DNA of 64,000 nt. It comes from Topomyia yanbarensis (Eukaryota > Arthropoda > Insecta > Diptera > Culicidae). The stretch is from NCBI RefSeq assembly GCF_030247195.1, contig NC_080672.1:4960001-5024000 (forward strand), read 5' to 3'. Positions within the stretch are counted from its first letter, which is position 1. The number at the start of each line of letters is the position of its first letter. The notes beneath the pieces are model-generated. The model was not told the origin of the DNA. It saw nothing but the letters and a program-made list of their open reading frames with translations, and made no database searches. The translations under genes were made by a program, and so were the position numbers. Shown piece by piece: positions 11,447 to 23,149 of this stretch.

Positions 11447-13336
11447 TGATTCTGATGTTTAGTTTCCAAGATATGAATGCTTGAAGGTGCAAAAATCGCG
11501 TTTTTGCAGATTTTTAAATTTTCTGCCAAAATTGACAACGTAACTGAACAATTCATATATTTTTAGAAAGGTTATACGAATACCATTCGAACAAGCTATA
11601 GATTGTTGAAGTCGGACTATTATCAAAAGAGATATTTAACATTAAATGCGGACGAAAGATTTTTATCATTTCCCATAGCCAGAAATAAGACCAAAAACAT
11701 TCAATGAATTATTAGCGCCAAAACGGATTATTTTAGGTCAATAGTATCTTCGGAGAATTTAAAGCATACAATATGCCCTTTCTTTTGGTCCTCCCATAGT
11801 TTGCGGAATTTTGCAGTGAAGTGTAATATGTTTGATGGGAAATCGAAGTTGGTCGCTCGGTAGGTCGTTTCTCCTGTTGTGTTGTGTGTTGGTGGGCAAA
11901 AGTATCGTTGGAATAGTGTAATTTGACGTAGTGATTTTATCGTCACATCACAATTATTTTACTATGTATGTGCGCGAGCTACCAAAAAAATGTTCCCACT
12001 TAGCATCGACAGCGCCATCTGAACTTGACTAGTTGATGCAACGATTTCACTGATTCCCAGTTAAACTCATTCCGGAACCGGTTCGGATATCTGAATGGAG
12101 TCAGTACCCGGTCAAAAAAAAATGCGGACTAAGATCGTCAGGCGATTTTAATAGTTTGATGTTTGACTCAACTCGCCTGTGCTAATTGCCCCTAGGAACA
12201 AATGCTATTTGCGAATGCGATTTAAAGGCAATTTCAATACTTAGACGACAAATTTTCTGGCGGCTGCAATGGACTTGGTTGTTTTTGCATTTTTCAAACA
12301 TGACGGTTAATGTTATCCACATTATTCATATTATTTATCTTATTAATTCAATATTTTTTTTTATTGTTTTATTCATGTTAATTGTTTCATTTGTTTTAAT
12401 CATTTTATTAAATTGTTAGTTTTTCCCAGTTCATATATTGTTCAGTTTCTTCATTTTATTAATTCGGTTTAGTCAGTTCTTTTAGTTATTGGATGACAGT
12501 TAGCTTGAAACAATTTAGTTTACTCTCTTAATTTCATAACTTTTTTTAATATTGTCTGATTTTCATTTGAGCTAATTTGATTTGTTTTATTAATTTGATT
12601 TATATGGATCATTCTATCCATTTTATGAATAACTTTTTTTTTTGTTTCATAATTGTTTTGATTTTTGGTTTGTTTTGTTATTGTTTTTTAATTTATTCAG
12701 TTTATTATACGTGTTATACGTGCAGGACTCGAGGCTGTGCTTGTCTCACATATAGTTGCTTGCCAGCTTTGCGTGCGTTTGGCAAATTAATGAATAATAC
12801 AACAGTTATATGTATGAGAGGTGTCTCATCCCACTGATGGGTGGATTAAATCGGTTTTATGTATACATGTGTGTATATATGTGTATGTGTTTATGTACAT
12901 ATAAATGTTCAAAAAATGGTTGCATTATACGCGGGATTGTTTTGTAGTGTACATATATAATCTATTAATGTGAAAAACTGATACTTCTGGATAGAAGTCA
13001 GATCTTTCTCCAATTACAGCTCCTAGGAGATCTCCAATGGAACAACTTACACAAGTCCAACAGGCAGTGACACCAGACTAGGAGAAACGGAAGCGCTCAG
13101 GAAAACACAGAGTCTATCGGTTCTTTTTTATTATTTCCCTTTTCTTTCTTAAATAAGCAGGAATTCAAGAAATGTGGATGAGAGTTAAAGGAGATATAAA
13201 TGGAAGATATGAATGAAGGTAGAAAACTGAAAAAATGGTAAGTTCTAGTACACATGTGTTATGTTATATATACAAATTGAACCATTATAATAAATACGCG
13301 TCGATTTCCTGCTTAAATGGAATCGAAAGTTTTACT
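11447..13336. other. AT-rich segment between repeats
   Basis: No gene recognised. 12300-12720 is T-rich low complexity with TTTTATT, ATTTTATTA and similar runs; ORFs there are hydrophobic by composition. ACAATATGCCCTTTCTTTTG occurs at 11768 and again at 13580 (22 bp shared in all). GGTGGATTAAA recurs at 12840, as at element ends elsewhere. Confidence 0.5.
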
Positions 13337-13579
13337 GTAATGTTACAATCCAATTGATACAAACATTACAGTAAGGCGGGGCTAGTTGATGGAACGATGA
13401 CCTCGGAACATGTCTGGCACTGTACACGAAATGGGTCATCGGAAAGTCAATTGAGCTAACACCTTCCTAAATCCGTGAACCAAGTTATTTGCATGAATGT
13501 TTAAATACATGCAAACATCTTTTTTTCTGTAAATCACTACCAGCTAGTGGGAGATAGGAAGGTTTACATACACACATAC
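13337..13579 (-). repeat. Dispersed repeat family Q, copy 2 (inverted)
   Basis: Reverse complement of 3645-3895. Shared blocks include GGCGGGGCTAGTTGATGGAA and GTAAATCACTACCAGCTAGT on this strand. It ends directly at the second copy of the 22-bp ACAATATGCC direct repeat. Confidence 0.8.
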
Positions 13580-13601
13580 ACAATATGCCCTTTCTTTTGG
13601 T

Positions 13602-15869
13602 ATTGTAATTTTACTGATTAATTCCTTTAAGAGTGAGATATTTTCATAAATTTTCTTGGAAGAGATTTTATTAAAATAATGCCTTCAGCAAATTTGTAGC
13701 TCTTACTTTTGCGAATAACTTTACTGAAGGCATCAAATACATATTTAGAATACTTTAAAAGTTATGGCTTGTTGTTTGTGGATTTCCCTTTGTCGCCTAT
13801 TTATTGTTCAATATAGTAATAATCCATTTAAATGAGCCAAATATTATTTCGATAAAGCGAATTTCGCATTTCATTTTTCTATCTACAACCGCTAGAATAA
13901 CCACCGAACAATTCCAAGTTGTCTGGAAGGAACTTGATCACTTATCGGTGCTAAAATTTTCATTTGCGCTAACCTTCTGACTTATAACCATCGGATCGAT
14001 CTGAAACATATCTCCGAGCAGTGGTGTAGCCAAGAGGATGCTTTGGGGTTTAAACACACCCCCCTCACTCAAAAAAAATAATTGGATTGATGTTAAATTT
14101 TTTTTTATGTTGCCTGATTTAATTCAATATTACAATGATAATTATCTGATCAGTACATTGATAACCTATTGTTTGAAACATTATGAGGACCCTTGAAAAA
14201 TTGTGGGAATGCGATCCTGATCTGTAACTGATCTATTGGTCTTGATCTCACAGTTGTCTAATACCATAAAAACATTCCAATAGAAATTCATTTCAGAGTT
14301 CTGAAATCAATCATAATCATAATCATAAGTTCCTATACTGCAATATGGATTAGGGTCATTTTTTAATAATAAGCGAAACTGGAATTGCTTTAATGTCTAT
14401 GAAACTTGAAACGAAAACGTTATAGAATTAATAGCTGATAAGGTAGAGTTACGGCTACACGACTTAGCGTCGCGTACGGAAAAAGGTAAACTTGTTACAC
14501 CTGATACTTGTAAAAATTTTTTTGGGTATTCCTGATGGTGTTCTTATCGTAAGGGTCTAGTTCGAAAGACCTATTTCCTCCCCACTTGTTACACAATTCA
14601 AAACACATCGAACTATCACTACACAAACCACACTACATACCTACCAAGAACAGATTCCTACGTGCCAGTTATAAAATCGAACGGCACACCATTGAAGATC
14701 TTGTGCTGCACTCAAATTTTGCCTTCACTCTTTAATATTTTTAATTATATCACAATCCGTCGTATGAATAGTAGCCGGTGTTCAGGCAGCAACGAATACT
14801 TGCTCCATAAAAACTGGTCTGGTTCCTCTAAACCAACACACAGTACTACCAGCAAACAAGCAGAAGACAAACAAGACCCCTAAGACCAACGGACAAACAA
14901 AAACATGCAATAGTGTCCCCAAAACATCAACAGCGATGACAGTGTGGACGAGTATGATAGGTGAATAGAAAGCGGACTAACTGACCTTCAAGTAGCAGAT
15001 GGCGAATCGGCAAATGGATTCTCTAAGAGAAAGAATATCTTCACTCGTAGTAACAAATTCAGTAAGCAGTACTGTAAATACAGAAAGGACTATTGAGCAA
15101 GCGTATAGAACTGTGTCAAATAAATGATGTAAACAAATATTAATTAACCTAATTTCATGGACATGAAAAACATCGAAAACTTGCATTACTTCCAACATTT
15201 GCTGAAAATGTTTTTATTTTGGGAATGCGTCGATTTGAGACGAAAATGTTATAGAATTAATAACGAGAAAACCACCTTCCAAAAGTGGGGGAATTTATGA
15301 AAAATGGCATTTTCCGTTCCGCCAATTTAGTATCTTCGATGATTTTACAAACGTTAAACAGCACATCAGTTGATAAAATAATTTTGGCGTATATCCTCCA
15401 AGAAGTATTTTGTGCGAATTTACTCTTCAAAGAAATTTAGTTCCAGACTTAATGTCTTCAGCAAAATTTTGCTATTACAAACCACTTTGTTGAAGATATG
15501 AAGGCTCCATGTGTTCAAGGCTATTTCTATTTAATTTTAAATTAAATTATTACGATTCCACTGTTTATGATAAATCTCTTCTATTGTTTATATACGATAA
15601 AATTTACATTTTATTGAAAGCTTGAGTTTGTGAAGCTCACAATAGAAAGCTATTTTAGAAAAAATTAAATTAATGAACACTTCGTAAAAATCATTTTATA
15701 ACTCGGTATACTCCATATACGTAGTATTCATGCCTACAATAAAGTTGTTTTAAATGAAAGTCTCAACAAATTCGCTAGGGACAGGAACTTGGTTACAAAT
15801 TTTTGAAAAACTGATTCTCCATAATTTTAAAACTTCAAATATGGCGGTTTCGTAATTATGCCATTTGGG
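13602..15869. other. Unassigned AT-rich DNA
   Basis: Small imperfect hairpins such as GCCTTCAGCAAA with its complement (13681-13736) and a related GTCTTCAGCAAA at about 15454 are seen. CAGTGGTGTAGCCAAG at 14022 looks like a hAT-type terminus without a visible partner. No gene is supported. The ORF at 14662-14883 has no family resemblance. Confidence 0.4.
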
Positions 15870-16221
15870 CAGTAAGTTAGATTTTCACCAAAAACCCGAT
15901 TTGATCAGCCCCCAATTTTATCAACCTCATATGACAATGCGTTTGATGGGCTCTAGCAGACAAACTAGGTTGAATTTGAGTAAATCCTTTCTTGACCTTG
16001 TTTTCCTTATCTTAAAGATGCAAATATGCAAAAATAAAAAAAAAATCATTTTTTTAAATTATTAAATAATCAGCAATAGTTATTAGACTACATCAAGGGA
16101 AGGGAAGAATATTTTAACAGCTTCAGTTTATTATGAAGAAGAAAATGTCGCGATTTAGTTAATGTCCCTATTTTGTCAGCCTAAAATACACCATGGGGAC
16201 GATAAAAACGGGACTTTACTG
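15870..16221 (+). mobile_element. pogo-like MITE copy 1 (CAG termini)
   Basis: Matches 38170-38578 in the same orientation. The right end is the complement of CAGTAAAGTCCCGTTTTTAT and is followed by TA (16222-16223). The left end reads CAGTAAG with an altered stretch before AACCCGATTTGATCAGCCCC. No TA precedes the left end, so that end has decayed. Non-coding; the ORF at 15865-16065 is incidental. Confidence 0.7.
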
Positions 16222-16246
16222 TATTGATTATTCACAGTAATAGGTA

Positions 16247-16317
16247 GGCGATAGAGGGTAACAGTGGAACTATGAAAACAATACGTTTTCATAGTTCCAC
16301 TGTTACCCTCTTTCCCC
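16247..16317. mobile_element. 71-bp palindromic mini-MITE or hairpin
   Basis: Arms 16253-16279 and 16285-16311 are perfect 27-bp complements (AGAGGGTAACAGTGGAAC at the outer end) around a 5-nt AATAC loop. The outer part continues with two mismatches to GGCGAT and its partner GGGGAA. TA flanks both sides (16245-16246 and 16318-16319). The GGGGAA terminus resembles MITE family A. It could also give a hairpin RNA if transcribed. Confidence 0.7.
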
Positions 16318-17725
16318 TACATCCCATTTTCTGAGGATATGTTCTTTTATTTGCATTGAACTACACCAATTTCTTCCAAAATTTTGCGAACCTAAATTAA
16401 TTGGTATACTTAAGAGTTTATATGTTGCATATAGAGAAAATTAATAAATTTTCAGCTTTTCCTACACAATATTACAAAATATTCTTAAGCAACTGTTCCC
16501 AAAAATTATGTAAATTATAAAGTATTTGAAAATTTTTAACAGAAGTGACGGAAGGTTATCGAAAAGTTTCGCGAAAAAGAAAATTTCAGTAATAATAATG
16601 ATTTTCCCTAACGGGTTTCGAGAGTTTTTTATTTGTTCTTTGGAATTAGGATTAGGGATAATAATTCAGATCAAAGATACTACTGGGAAGTCATTTTTAG
16701 AAAAAGTCGATATCGAAGTAAAATCTGAACTATGCATACATGTACTTCAGAAGTAGCGAGATCCGCGTTGGGAATTCTAGTAAACGCTATTGAGTATGAA
16801 CTTCAAATCTATTCGAAAATTTGTTTTTCGATTTTTTTTTGACTCAGCACAACATATATAACCCCTTTAGGAAATTTCAGTTTTCCCTACATTATTGATT
16901 GAAGAATTTATATATGTTATTAACGGATCATTAGCTTTCCATTAAATAAGTTTAATCTTTGAGATTTCTTGCAATGATATTGTCCTATGCTAATTTGAGC
17001 GATTCTCTGAGTCCTGCCACTATCCCATGTAGAACTTGTTATCAAAAACATCGCGAAGCATCAAATTCTGAATGTTCTCAATCGATATAATACCCGAAGA
17101 ATGCGATATGGGTTATAAGAAATGTATCATCACACTGTTAGGTGGATTAAAAGCGCTTTATTAAAAAAAAATCGAAATTTTTTATTGCTTTATCTGAAAG
17201 TGCTTGAGAATCCTTGAGAATATTTTCCCGAATTTTTATTAAGATCCGAGAAATAGATCGAAAGTTACAGCACTTCCAAGCGCGCTTCGTCTACCAAAAG
17301 CAGTGGTAACTTGAAATATTAAACTCGATGATCTCGATATTGTTACCGTTTGGAATCGTAAACCCTATGAAGCCCTGATAGGAGAAGCAAAAATCAAAAA
17401 AGCAGTCATACTAGCGTTCATGATGATTTTCATGTATATACGTATTAGGTTGGGCATGCATTTATGAGTTAATTATTATTGATATCATCTATAATATTAT
17501 ATTGTTGTTAATTGTAAAATCGATTATAGTCTAATAGGTTGAAAATTGTCAGAGAACTAGAAATAATTAAAATTAGGGATAAAATAAACTAAAATTAAAA
17601 ACTTCGTAGTAAAATGTAAAACGAGCAGTTCAAATAATTGTACTAAAACATACATTATATACACCACAAATGCACTGCACGAAAATTGCTGCACTATGCA
17701 CCTGAAAACATTCTAGAGAGCATTC
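16318..17725. other. Unassigned AT-rich DNA
   Basis: No gene or bounded element is recognised. TAGGTGGATTAAAAGCGC at about 17141 recalls the end motif of other repeats. The ORF at 16526-16756 has no recognisable family. Confidence 0.4.
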
Positions 17726-18470
17726 ATGGGGAGAAGCGGAGAGAGAGGATGCGGTAAGTCTTCTGTGCCGGGACGGAATCCGGACAAGCCTACTGACAAC
17801 TCCCCACTGGCGCTTATTTTTGACTCATCTGACTATACTTTGACTATTTCTATGAAGAAAGACATTTTTGGAATCCCGGATCAACCACGCTACGTTCCCA
17901 AATATTTTTAATAATAAAATATGAGACGACGACCACAATAATACGTTTTATACTGATGGATCAAATTTCGACGGGTTTATAGGCTTCGGTATCTTCAATG
18001 AAAATAGCTCAGTTCAAATCAAACTGCATTCATACCTGGTAACCTTAGCTTAGGCAGGTGGACGCTGTCTAGCAAGTATTTCGTACCCAACATCAGCTGG
18101 ACCGGACCTGATTATAACGGTTTAAAAGCAATAAATAATAACTTTTACAAATATGTCAACGACTAGTACACGAGATATGCGAAACCGCTTACCCTATATT
18201 CTCTTTTTGGGGTGAAGTAATAAAGAAACGGGGTCCAAAGTGCTGGACCGAGACGAGATGTTGGATACACGCAAAATATATGTGATTTGACAACCACAGC
18301 CTACCCCCGAGTTTAGATCGCGTTGCTTCATTCCGGGCAATGGGAAGATAGATTCCTTAGCTAAGATGGCCTTCGAAGGTGACATTTACAAAAGAGCGAT
18401 CCACTGGAACGATTTTTTTGTATTCCTTTTCAAATTGTAGCCTGCCTAAGGAACAAGAACTTGGAACAAG
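17726..18470 (+). pseudogene. Non-LTR retrotransposon RNase H relic
   Basis: The first part ends IPDQPRYVPKYF (about 17870-17910). After a stop, another frame gives TFYTDGSNFDGFIGFGIF near 17942-17995, the first catalytic aspartate motif of LINE-type RNase H. Further on, PGNGKIDSLAKM near 18335-18372 matches the last acidic motif, followed by EGDIYKRAIHWNDFF. At least three frame changes and several stops make it inactive. The RNase H would remove the RNA strand during target-primed reverse transcription. The exact clade (Jockey/I/LOA group) is not settled. Confidence 0.75.
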
Positions 18471-18495
18471 TTGAACCTAAGAGATTAAAAGACTA

Positions 18496-18806
18496 CACTC
18501 AGGTTTTTTTTTACGCGGGGGATACGAGCCGCGTAAATGAAAACCGCGTAAATTTCAAAATCCGCGTAAATGAAAACCGCGTAAATTTCAAAATCCGCGT
18601 AAATGAAAACCGCGTAAATTTCAAAATCCGCGTAAATGAAGACCACTTAAATTTAAGAATCCGCGATAAAGGGAACCTCATTGATGGATACCGCGTAAAT
18701 TCCAAAATCCGCGTAAATGAAAACCGCGTAAATTTCAAAATCCGCGTAAAAAAAACCGCGTAAAAAATACCGCGCAAAAAAAACCGCGTAAAAAAAAACT
18801 TGAGTG
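18496..18806. mobile_element. TA-flanked MITE filled with a 33-bp minisatellite
   Basis: Ends are CACTCAGGTTTTTTTTTACG and the complement of CACTCAAGTTTTTTTTTACG, with TA at 18494-18495 and 18807-18808. The inside is a tandem array of a 33-bp unit made of CCGCGTAAATGAAAA and CCGCGTAAATTTCAAAAT. The open frames on both strands (18461-18763 and 18511-18777) come from the array and are not genes. Confidence 0.8.
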
Positions 18807-19170
18807 TATATCAAACATTGACTTTTTAAAATCGAGGGGGATTGTAAAATATTAGATATGCAAGCGTAGTATGCATAGGATCGATGGAGTTAGATAGTTA
18901 GAAACGCGAACCGAGACAGTTGTGTGACAACGTATAGAGCAAAAACTATCAGAAGAGATTTTAATTTCCAGAAATAACCTGAGTCCTACACGTGGTTTGT
19001 GTAATCATAGTCCATGTGTTTTGAGGAGGTCTTTCGCCCGCATCCTCGCCACAAGCACACTCTTAGTAATATATGATTTTCAAGTTCAAGAATCAGGTGT
19101 AATGTTTTCACTTCTCCGTATTGAGACATGTATTGTGCTATTGGCTCACTGGAGGTGCCAAGACGTGTAC

Positions 19171-19405
19171 TGCCCATAAAAGCATAAGGGTCCCACTAAG
19201 ATTTTTGTCGGAAATGAGTTATCTGTTGGATTGTATTATGTGTCACCACTGAATCACAATGCACAAATTACCAGGTTTGTTTAGAAAATATCGAAAAAAT
19301 ACCAAAACATAGTGGTCCCACTCTTAAGGCTCAATGACAATGCAAATCTTGAGCAGCGCTTTTCTAGCCTTTTTTCAATATGGGACTCTTATGCTTTCAT
19401 GGGCA
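19171..19405. mobile_element. Short MITE with TGCCCATAAAAGCATAAG ends
   Basis: Inverted ends TGCCCATAAAAGCATAAG (left) and TGCCCATGAAAGCATAAG (right, complement), both followed by AG/GGTCCCA-like sequence. TGTA lies one base outside each end, a possible target duplication. Non-coding. Confidence 0.65.
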
Positions 19406-19484
19406 ATGTAGTCGTACCTCTATTTTGTCATCATCCATATACACAGAAACTATAGTTTTAACGCTCTTACGTGTTTGAAGTTTA

Positions 19485-19727
19485 CACACTCAATTCAGTT
19501 CGGTAATTTCCGCACAGCTGAACAGTCAGTAAAATTTTTCAACTGATAGCTCAGCAAAGTGGCGTTAATTTACTGATTTTCAGCGATATATTTACCGAGT
19601 TTATTCAAAACAAACACCACTTTTACTGAGATCTCGGTAAAAGCTTTGTTAGCTGAGTGCTCGGCTGTGCAAAACTCGGTAAAAGTAGCGAAAAAAGCTG
19701 GGATTCGGTAGAACAAGATTAAGTGTG
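19485..19727. mobile_element. TA-flanked MITE with CACACT ends
   Basis: Ends CACACTCAATTCAGTTCGGT and, complemented from the right, CACACTTAATCTTGTTCTAC; TA at 19483-19484 and 19728-19729. CTCGGTAAAAG is repeated inside (19635 and 19674). Terminal bases resemble the 18496-18806 element. Non-coding. Confidence 0.7.
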
Positions 19728-19729
19728 TA

Positions 19730-21533
19730 TCTACAAAGTGAAACAGTTGCTATGCTGTAATTTCTGCTATCGTGTTGAATGGTATCAGCACTGAATAGCG
19801 TAGGTGATGAGACTGGATAAAGGCGACTTCCGTAAGCTCAAGCTCCGAATTACGTAAACCATACCGAATCTCATATCAAATATTACAGATTTTCATGAAT
19901 AATATATGAGAACACATAAAATATCCCTGAATATTTTGATAAGTATCCGAAATATCCCGAAACTGATTGAAAAAGACCTTGTTGAGAAAATTCATATAAA
20001 AAATCGCATATATGTACGGTATGAGGTCAGTGATGATGATGATCGCTAGTTTTCGAGGTATTTCAGAGGGCGTAACATCCGATGTACTTCACTCCAAAGT
20101 TTTCTTCTGACTGGAGGGACAGGAAAACAGAGAAGAAAGGAACGAACGTATTTCGGAGAATAAAATCTCATCATAAAAGTGGAAGATATGGTTACTGGTG
20201 AGATTTTTCTTGTTATCGGATAGACTAAATAGATTAGGATTGACTCGGCTGTTTTCTTCTTAAAAGTTTTTGCAAAGGGTGTACAGAATCAAATTGAATC
20301 ACAAGAAAAGGTTCGTCTACATACACCCAATCAACCGAACGTTTTCAAACTTGGACATCGTAGAACTGAAATATCCAGATTTCCGAAGACTCTGTACAAA
20401 TGAATTGCCAGTGTTTAGAAAATGTAGATTGCTCTCGGTAGTCGGCTACTAAGCGTTAAAGTTTCCTTATTAAATCAGACCATTTTTCATTTTCGAGTCA
20501 TTGGGTAGCGTATGGCATGCAATTTAATGGTTTAAAATATAATTTCAGACTAATGTCAATCTGGACTGTATTTTATAGATGCCATTCAATCGGTCCAATT
20601 GTGGTCAATTTTATTTATTTTTTCACTAGTAATAGTTCTTTGAAGTAATAAGATCGGAATATAATTTTTGCAAAACAGTGAATTTGACTACTGCGATATA
20701 TTCTTTTAAAATAAATTAGCAAAACAAAATTTAGCGATCGATAATATCACTTTTAAATTAAAAGAAAAGTTTGTATGATCTTTTGTTTCTTTAAGAAATT
20801 GTTGAATCATGCGATACTCCGTGTACACTCAAGAAAGACCACCACTCGAGACCACCCTTCCAAGAAACGAGACATCGAAATAACATTCTCGCTTTTATCC
20901 TCACCTTAACAGTCAGGGATGCTACCGATGATCGAGCATCAAGATTCACACCTAGTTGATCACATTTTTCCAAGCTGTAATCACATCTACCGACCAACTA
21001 CCATCTGTAGCGCCTAGCCACCCAATGCACTTTTGCCCGAGCAGCAGCCGGTTGAGCCACAAGACAAGCAGAAGGTGCGAAGATTCCTACGCTTTTACAA
21101 GAGATCGCAGTGCAAAATAGCCTAACCTTTTTTCTTCGGCTCCTACGTGATCTTGCAAAGGCCAGGACTGGCCGTTTGTGGTAATTTTTTTTCCCAGGAA
21201 CTTGTTATTGTTATACTCCGTGCACCGTAAAAAGATCGTTCGTTGACATCTGAAATGAGCCTGAAAAAGCAAAGTATCATTGACTCTCCATCAGAAGAGG
21301 TCTTCCAACCGGGGAGAAAAAGATGCCGGAGGTTTAATTTCACGGTGAACTACTATAAAGCGTCTTCACACTTCTTAGACATTCAATTTATCAATCACAC
21401 CGAGACGTTAATCGTTTGTGGTTGTACTTTCTGGTTTTAATTTTACGCACAATTATTGACATTTAAGCGCTCCCTGCTCGTTAACACATTACTTACAACG
21501 GGAGGTGTTTGAACTGCGTCACCAAGAAGTATG
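19730..21533. other. Unassigned, apparently unique DNA
   Basis: No repeat or gene is recognised. Small ORFs (for example 20270-20452 and 21087-21343) have no family resemblance. Confidence 0.35.
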
Positions 21534-21569
21534 TATAAATAGTTAACCCCCTTCTGATTCACCATCAGT
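21534..21569 (+). promoter_or_regulatory. TATA box plus initiator candidate
   Basis: TATAAAT (21534-21540) is followed by TCAGTC (21565-21570), an arthropod initiator match, with 33 bp from the TATA start to the initiator A. The spacing fits an insect core promoter. The candidate coding exon at 22446-22550 lies downstream on the same strand. Short motifs do arise by chance, so this is moderate at best. Confidence 0.4.
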
Positions 21570-22445
21570 CCGGTTTCCCTGCGAGGCCAAGAATCCGTCG
21601 AGTGCAGCTGTTTGTTGTTGGTTAAGAACTTTCCAGTAGAACATGTTTGCAGACAGTATTTTCATTAGTCATGCTGGGGCTAGCACTGGAACTGAACGCC
21701 CGGAGATCATTGTCTCCGGTGTTTATGTGTGCTCCGGTTCTTTTTTTTTCTTCTATTTTTCAACAAGACCTCAAGAAAATAATATGTGTACTCGAGCCAA
21801 ACAATTGTGCGCGGTTGTTGCTCCGCGGCGTCGTCGGGCCACTTTTGACTTTAGAACAGCTTTGAGTTGAAGTTCAATCTTAATAAGCGTTTGCGGCTAC
21901 AGATTTACTGTTCTCCATCATCAAACAAATTAATAAATGGTCATATAGGTTTCTAGGTTTCAGAGGACATAAAGACACTACTAAGTGATTAGCTTTCGGA
22001 AAATTAACTAATGTAAATAATTCTTCAGTGCCAAAGCAGCACAAATAGGCTGCTACTCAACCTCAGCCAGCCTTCTTCTTGCAGCATTTCGCGAATCACG
22101 GCTGGAAGCATTTGGAGGCTCGTGCCAAGCGTATACTTGATGTGTGGAATGCTTACCTCGCCAGCCAGCCAACCAGCCACCTGGGTTTCGATCGGAACAG
22201 CCACCAGCCAGTGCCCGTACCTGGTTGGCTGGCACAACCACGCGACGATGGCAAGATTTATGCTAACAAATTTTTGGTATTGTTGAAGTTTGGCGAGTTA
22301 TTTGCATGTAGATAGACAGCGGCCTACGTGTACAAGTACATACTATTATTATGTGTGTATTATTATTATTATTGTTACTTTATTATTATTACTATTATTT
22401 GCCTTCACGCGCTACTGCTCAATCTGTAACGAGTGCTCGCCGACA
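21570..22445. other. Unique segment upstream of candidate exon; ATT microsatellite
   Basis: Partly GC-rich. GCCAGCCAACCAG (22164-22176) and its exact complement (22221-22233) could form a 13-bp stem. 22338-22399 is an imperfect ATT microsatellite. The segment may be 5' UTR of the exon at 22446, as inference. Confidence 0.35.
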
Positions 22446-22550
22446 ATGTCCAACTGTTTGAAAGTGAATTATGTGATTTATTTAGCGCTTATTGCCTTTT
22501 CTGCGTTTGGGATAGTTCTGGAATTCTGCTATATGCGAAATGGCTGGCCG
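22446..22550 (+). CDS. Candidate first coding exon, N-terminal membrane anchor
   Basis: The ATG sits in a good insect context (GACAATG). The frame runs 35 codons and stops exactly at a consensus 5' splice donor, CCG followed by GTGAGT at 22551, giving a phase-0 intron. The peptide begins MSNCLKVNY, has a hydrophobic stretch VIYLALIAFSAFGIVLEF (residues 10-27) and then CYMRNGWP. A short basic N-terminus with one membrane segment is typical of a type II Golgi or secretory-pathway enzyme, or of a signal peptide. No following exon is recognised in the window, as expected if the intron is long. The gene is not identified. The frame stays open past the donor, so a spurious ORF cannot be excluded. 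Confidence 0.4.
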
Positions 22551-22855
22551 GTGAGTCATCCGAACTTGGTGAACCGCAAACTGAATCGGGGCTTGTCTGT
22601 GCATATATTGACTTGTTTCGTAACCCATAGAGTTAAAGATAGTCAAAATGTAGAGCATCAGTTCGGTTTTCTAATCCAATTAAACTTTCTGAAACAATGG
22701 ATTTCGAATTCGCCTAATTTTATTTATTTATTTTATTGAAATCGTTTTGGTATTGAATTTCATTTCATATTCTCATTTTTGCAGTTTCTTCATTCGATTT
22801 ATTTTATTCATTTTGTATATTTGATTAGTTTTAAATATATAATTTCATTATAATC

Positions 22856-22912
22856 GTCCAACTGACAACAAGTTGGTGTCAGTTACCGACGAGTGGAACA
22901 CGAAACATTAAA
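22856..22912 (+). ncRNA. Hammerhead ribozyme, 5'-truncated copy C
   Basis: Core reads CCGACGA (22886-22892; the usual second U is C) with stem II GTG-GAA-CAC (22893-22901) and GAAAC (22902-22906). The inner stem I hairpin AACTGACA with TGTCAGTT is perfect. The upstream strand of stem III and the outer strand of stem I are missing because the element starts here, so self-cleavage is unlikely. Confidence 0.5.
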
Positions 22913-23149
22913 ATCCAACTTTTCAAAGTTAGGTTTTGTTGCCTTATGCGCAAATTAGTTAATCCATTCTTTTTCCTCTATGAAAAAGACTGTTTACATA
23001 CTCGCAGGTGTTTGGCTCTCATGCCAAAAGACAGTTTGTTTCCTTATACTCATCAGCGACCCAGAGCTTTTGTGCTTGGCTAACATGGACATCACTCGGT
23101 ACCAGCCATTTGCTTTAGATGTTCACACACGTTGTGTGAACTATTTAGA

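Noticed and set aside
18461..18777. 100- and 88-residue repetitive ORFs
   Set aside because: Both are the minisatellite read on opposite strands.
21647..21865. Frame that looks like a signal peptide (QTVFSLVMLGLALELNA)
   Set aside because: It would start on TTG. The ATG at 21643 is in another frame without a signal sequence.
22164..22233. 13-bp inverted repeat GCCAGCCAACCAG as a microRNA precursor
   Set aside because: Stem too short with a 44-nt loop, and CCAG-rich low complexity explains it.
22290..22739. 149-residue hydrophobic ORF
   Set aside because: Starts on TTG, its first half is translated ATT microsatellite, and it reads through a consensus splice donor. Only the part from the ATG at 22446 to 22550 is kept as a candidate exon.
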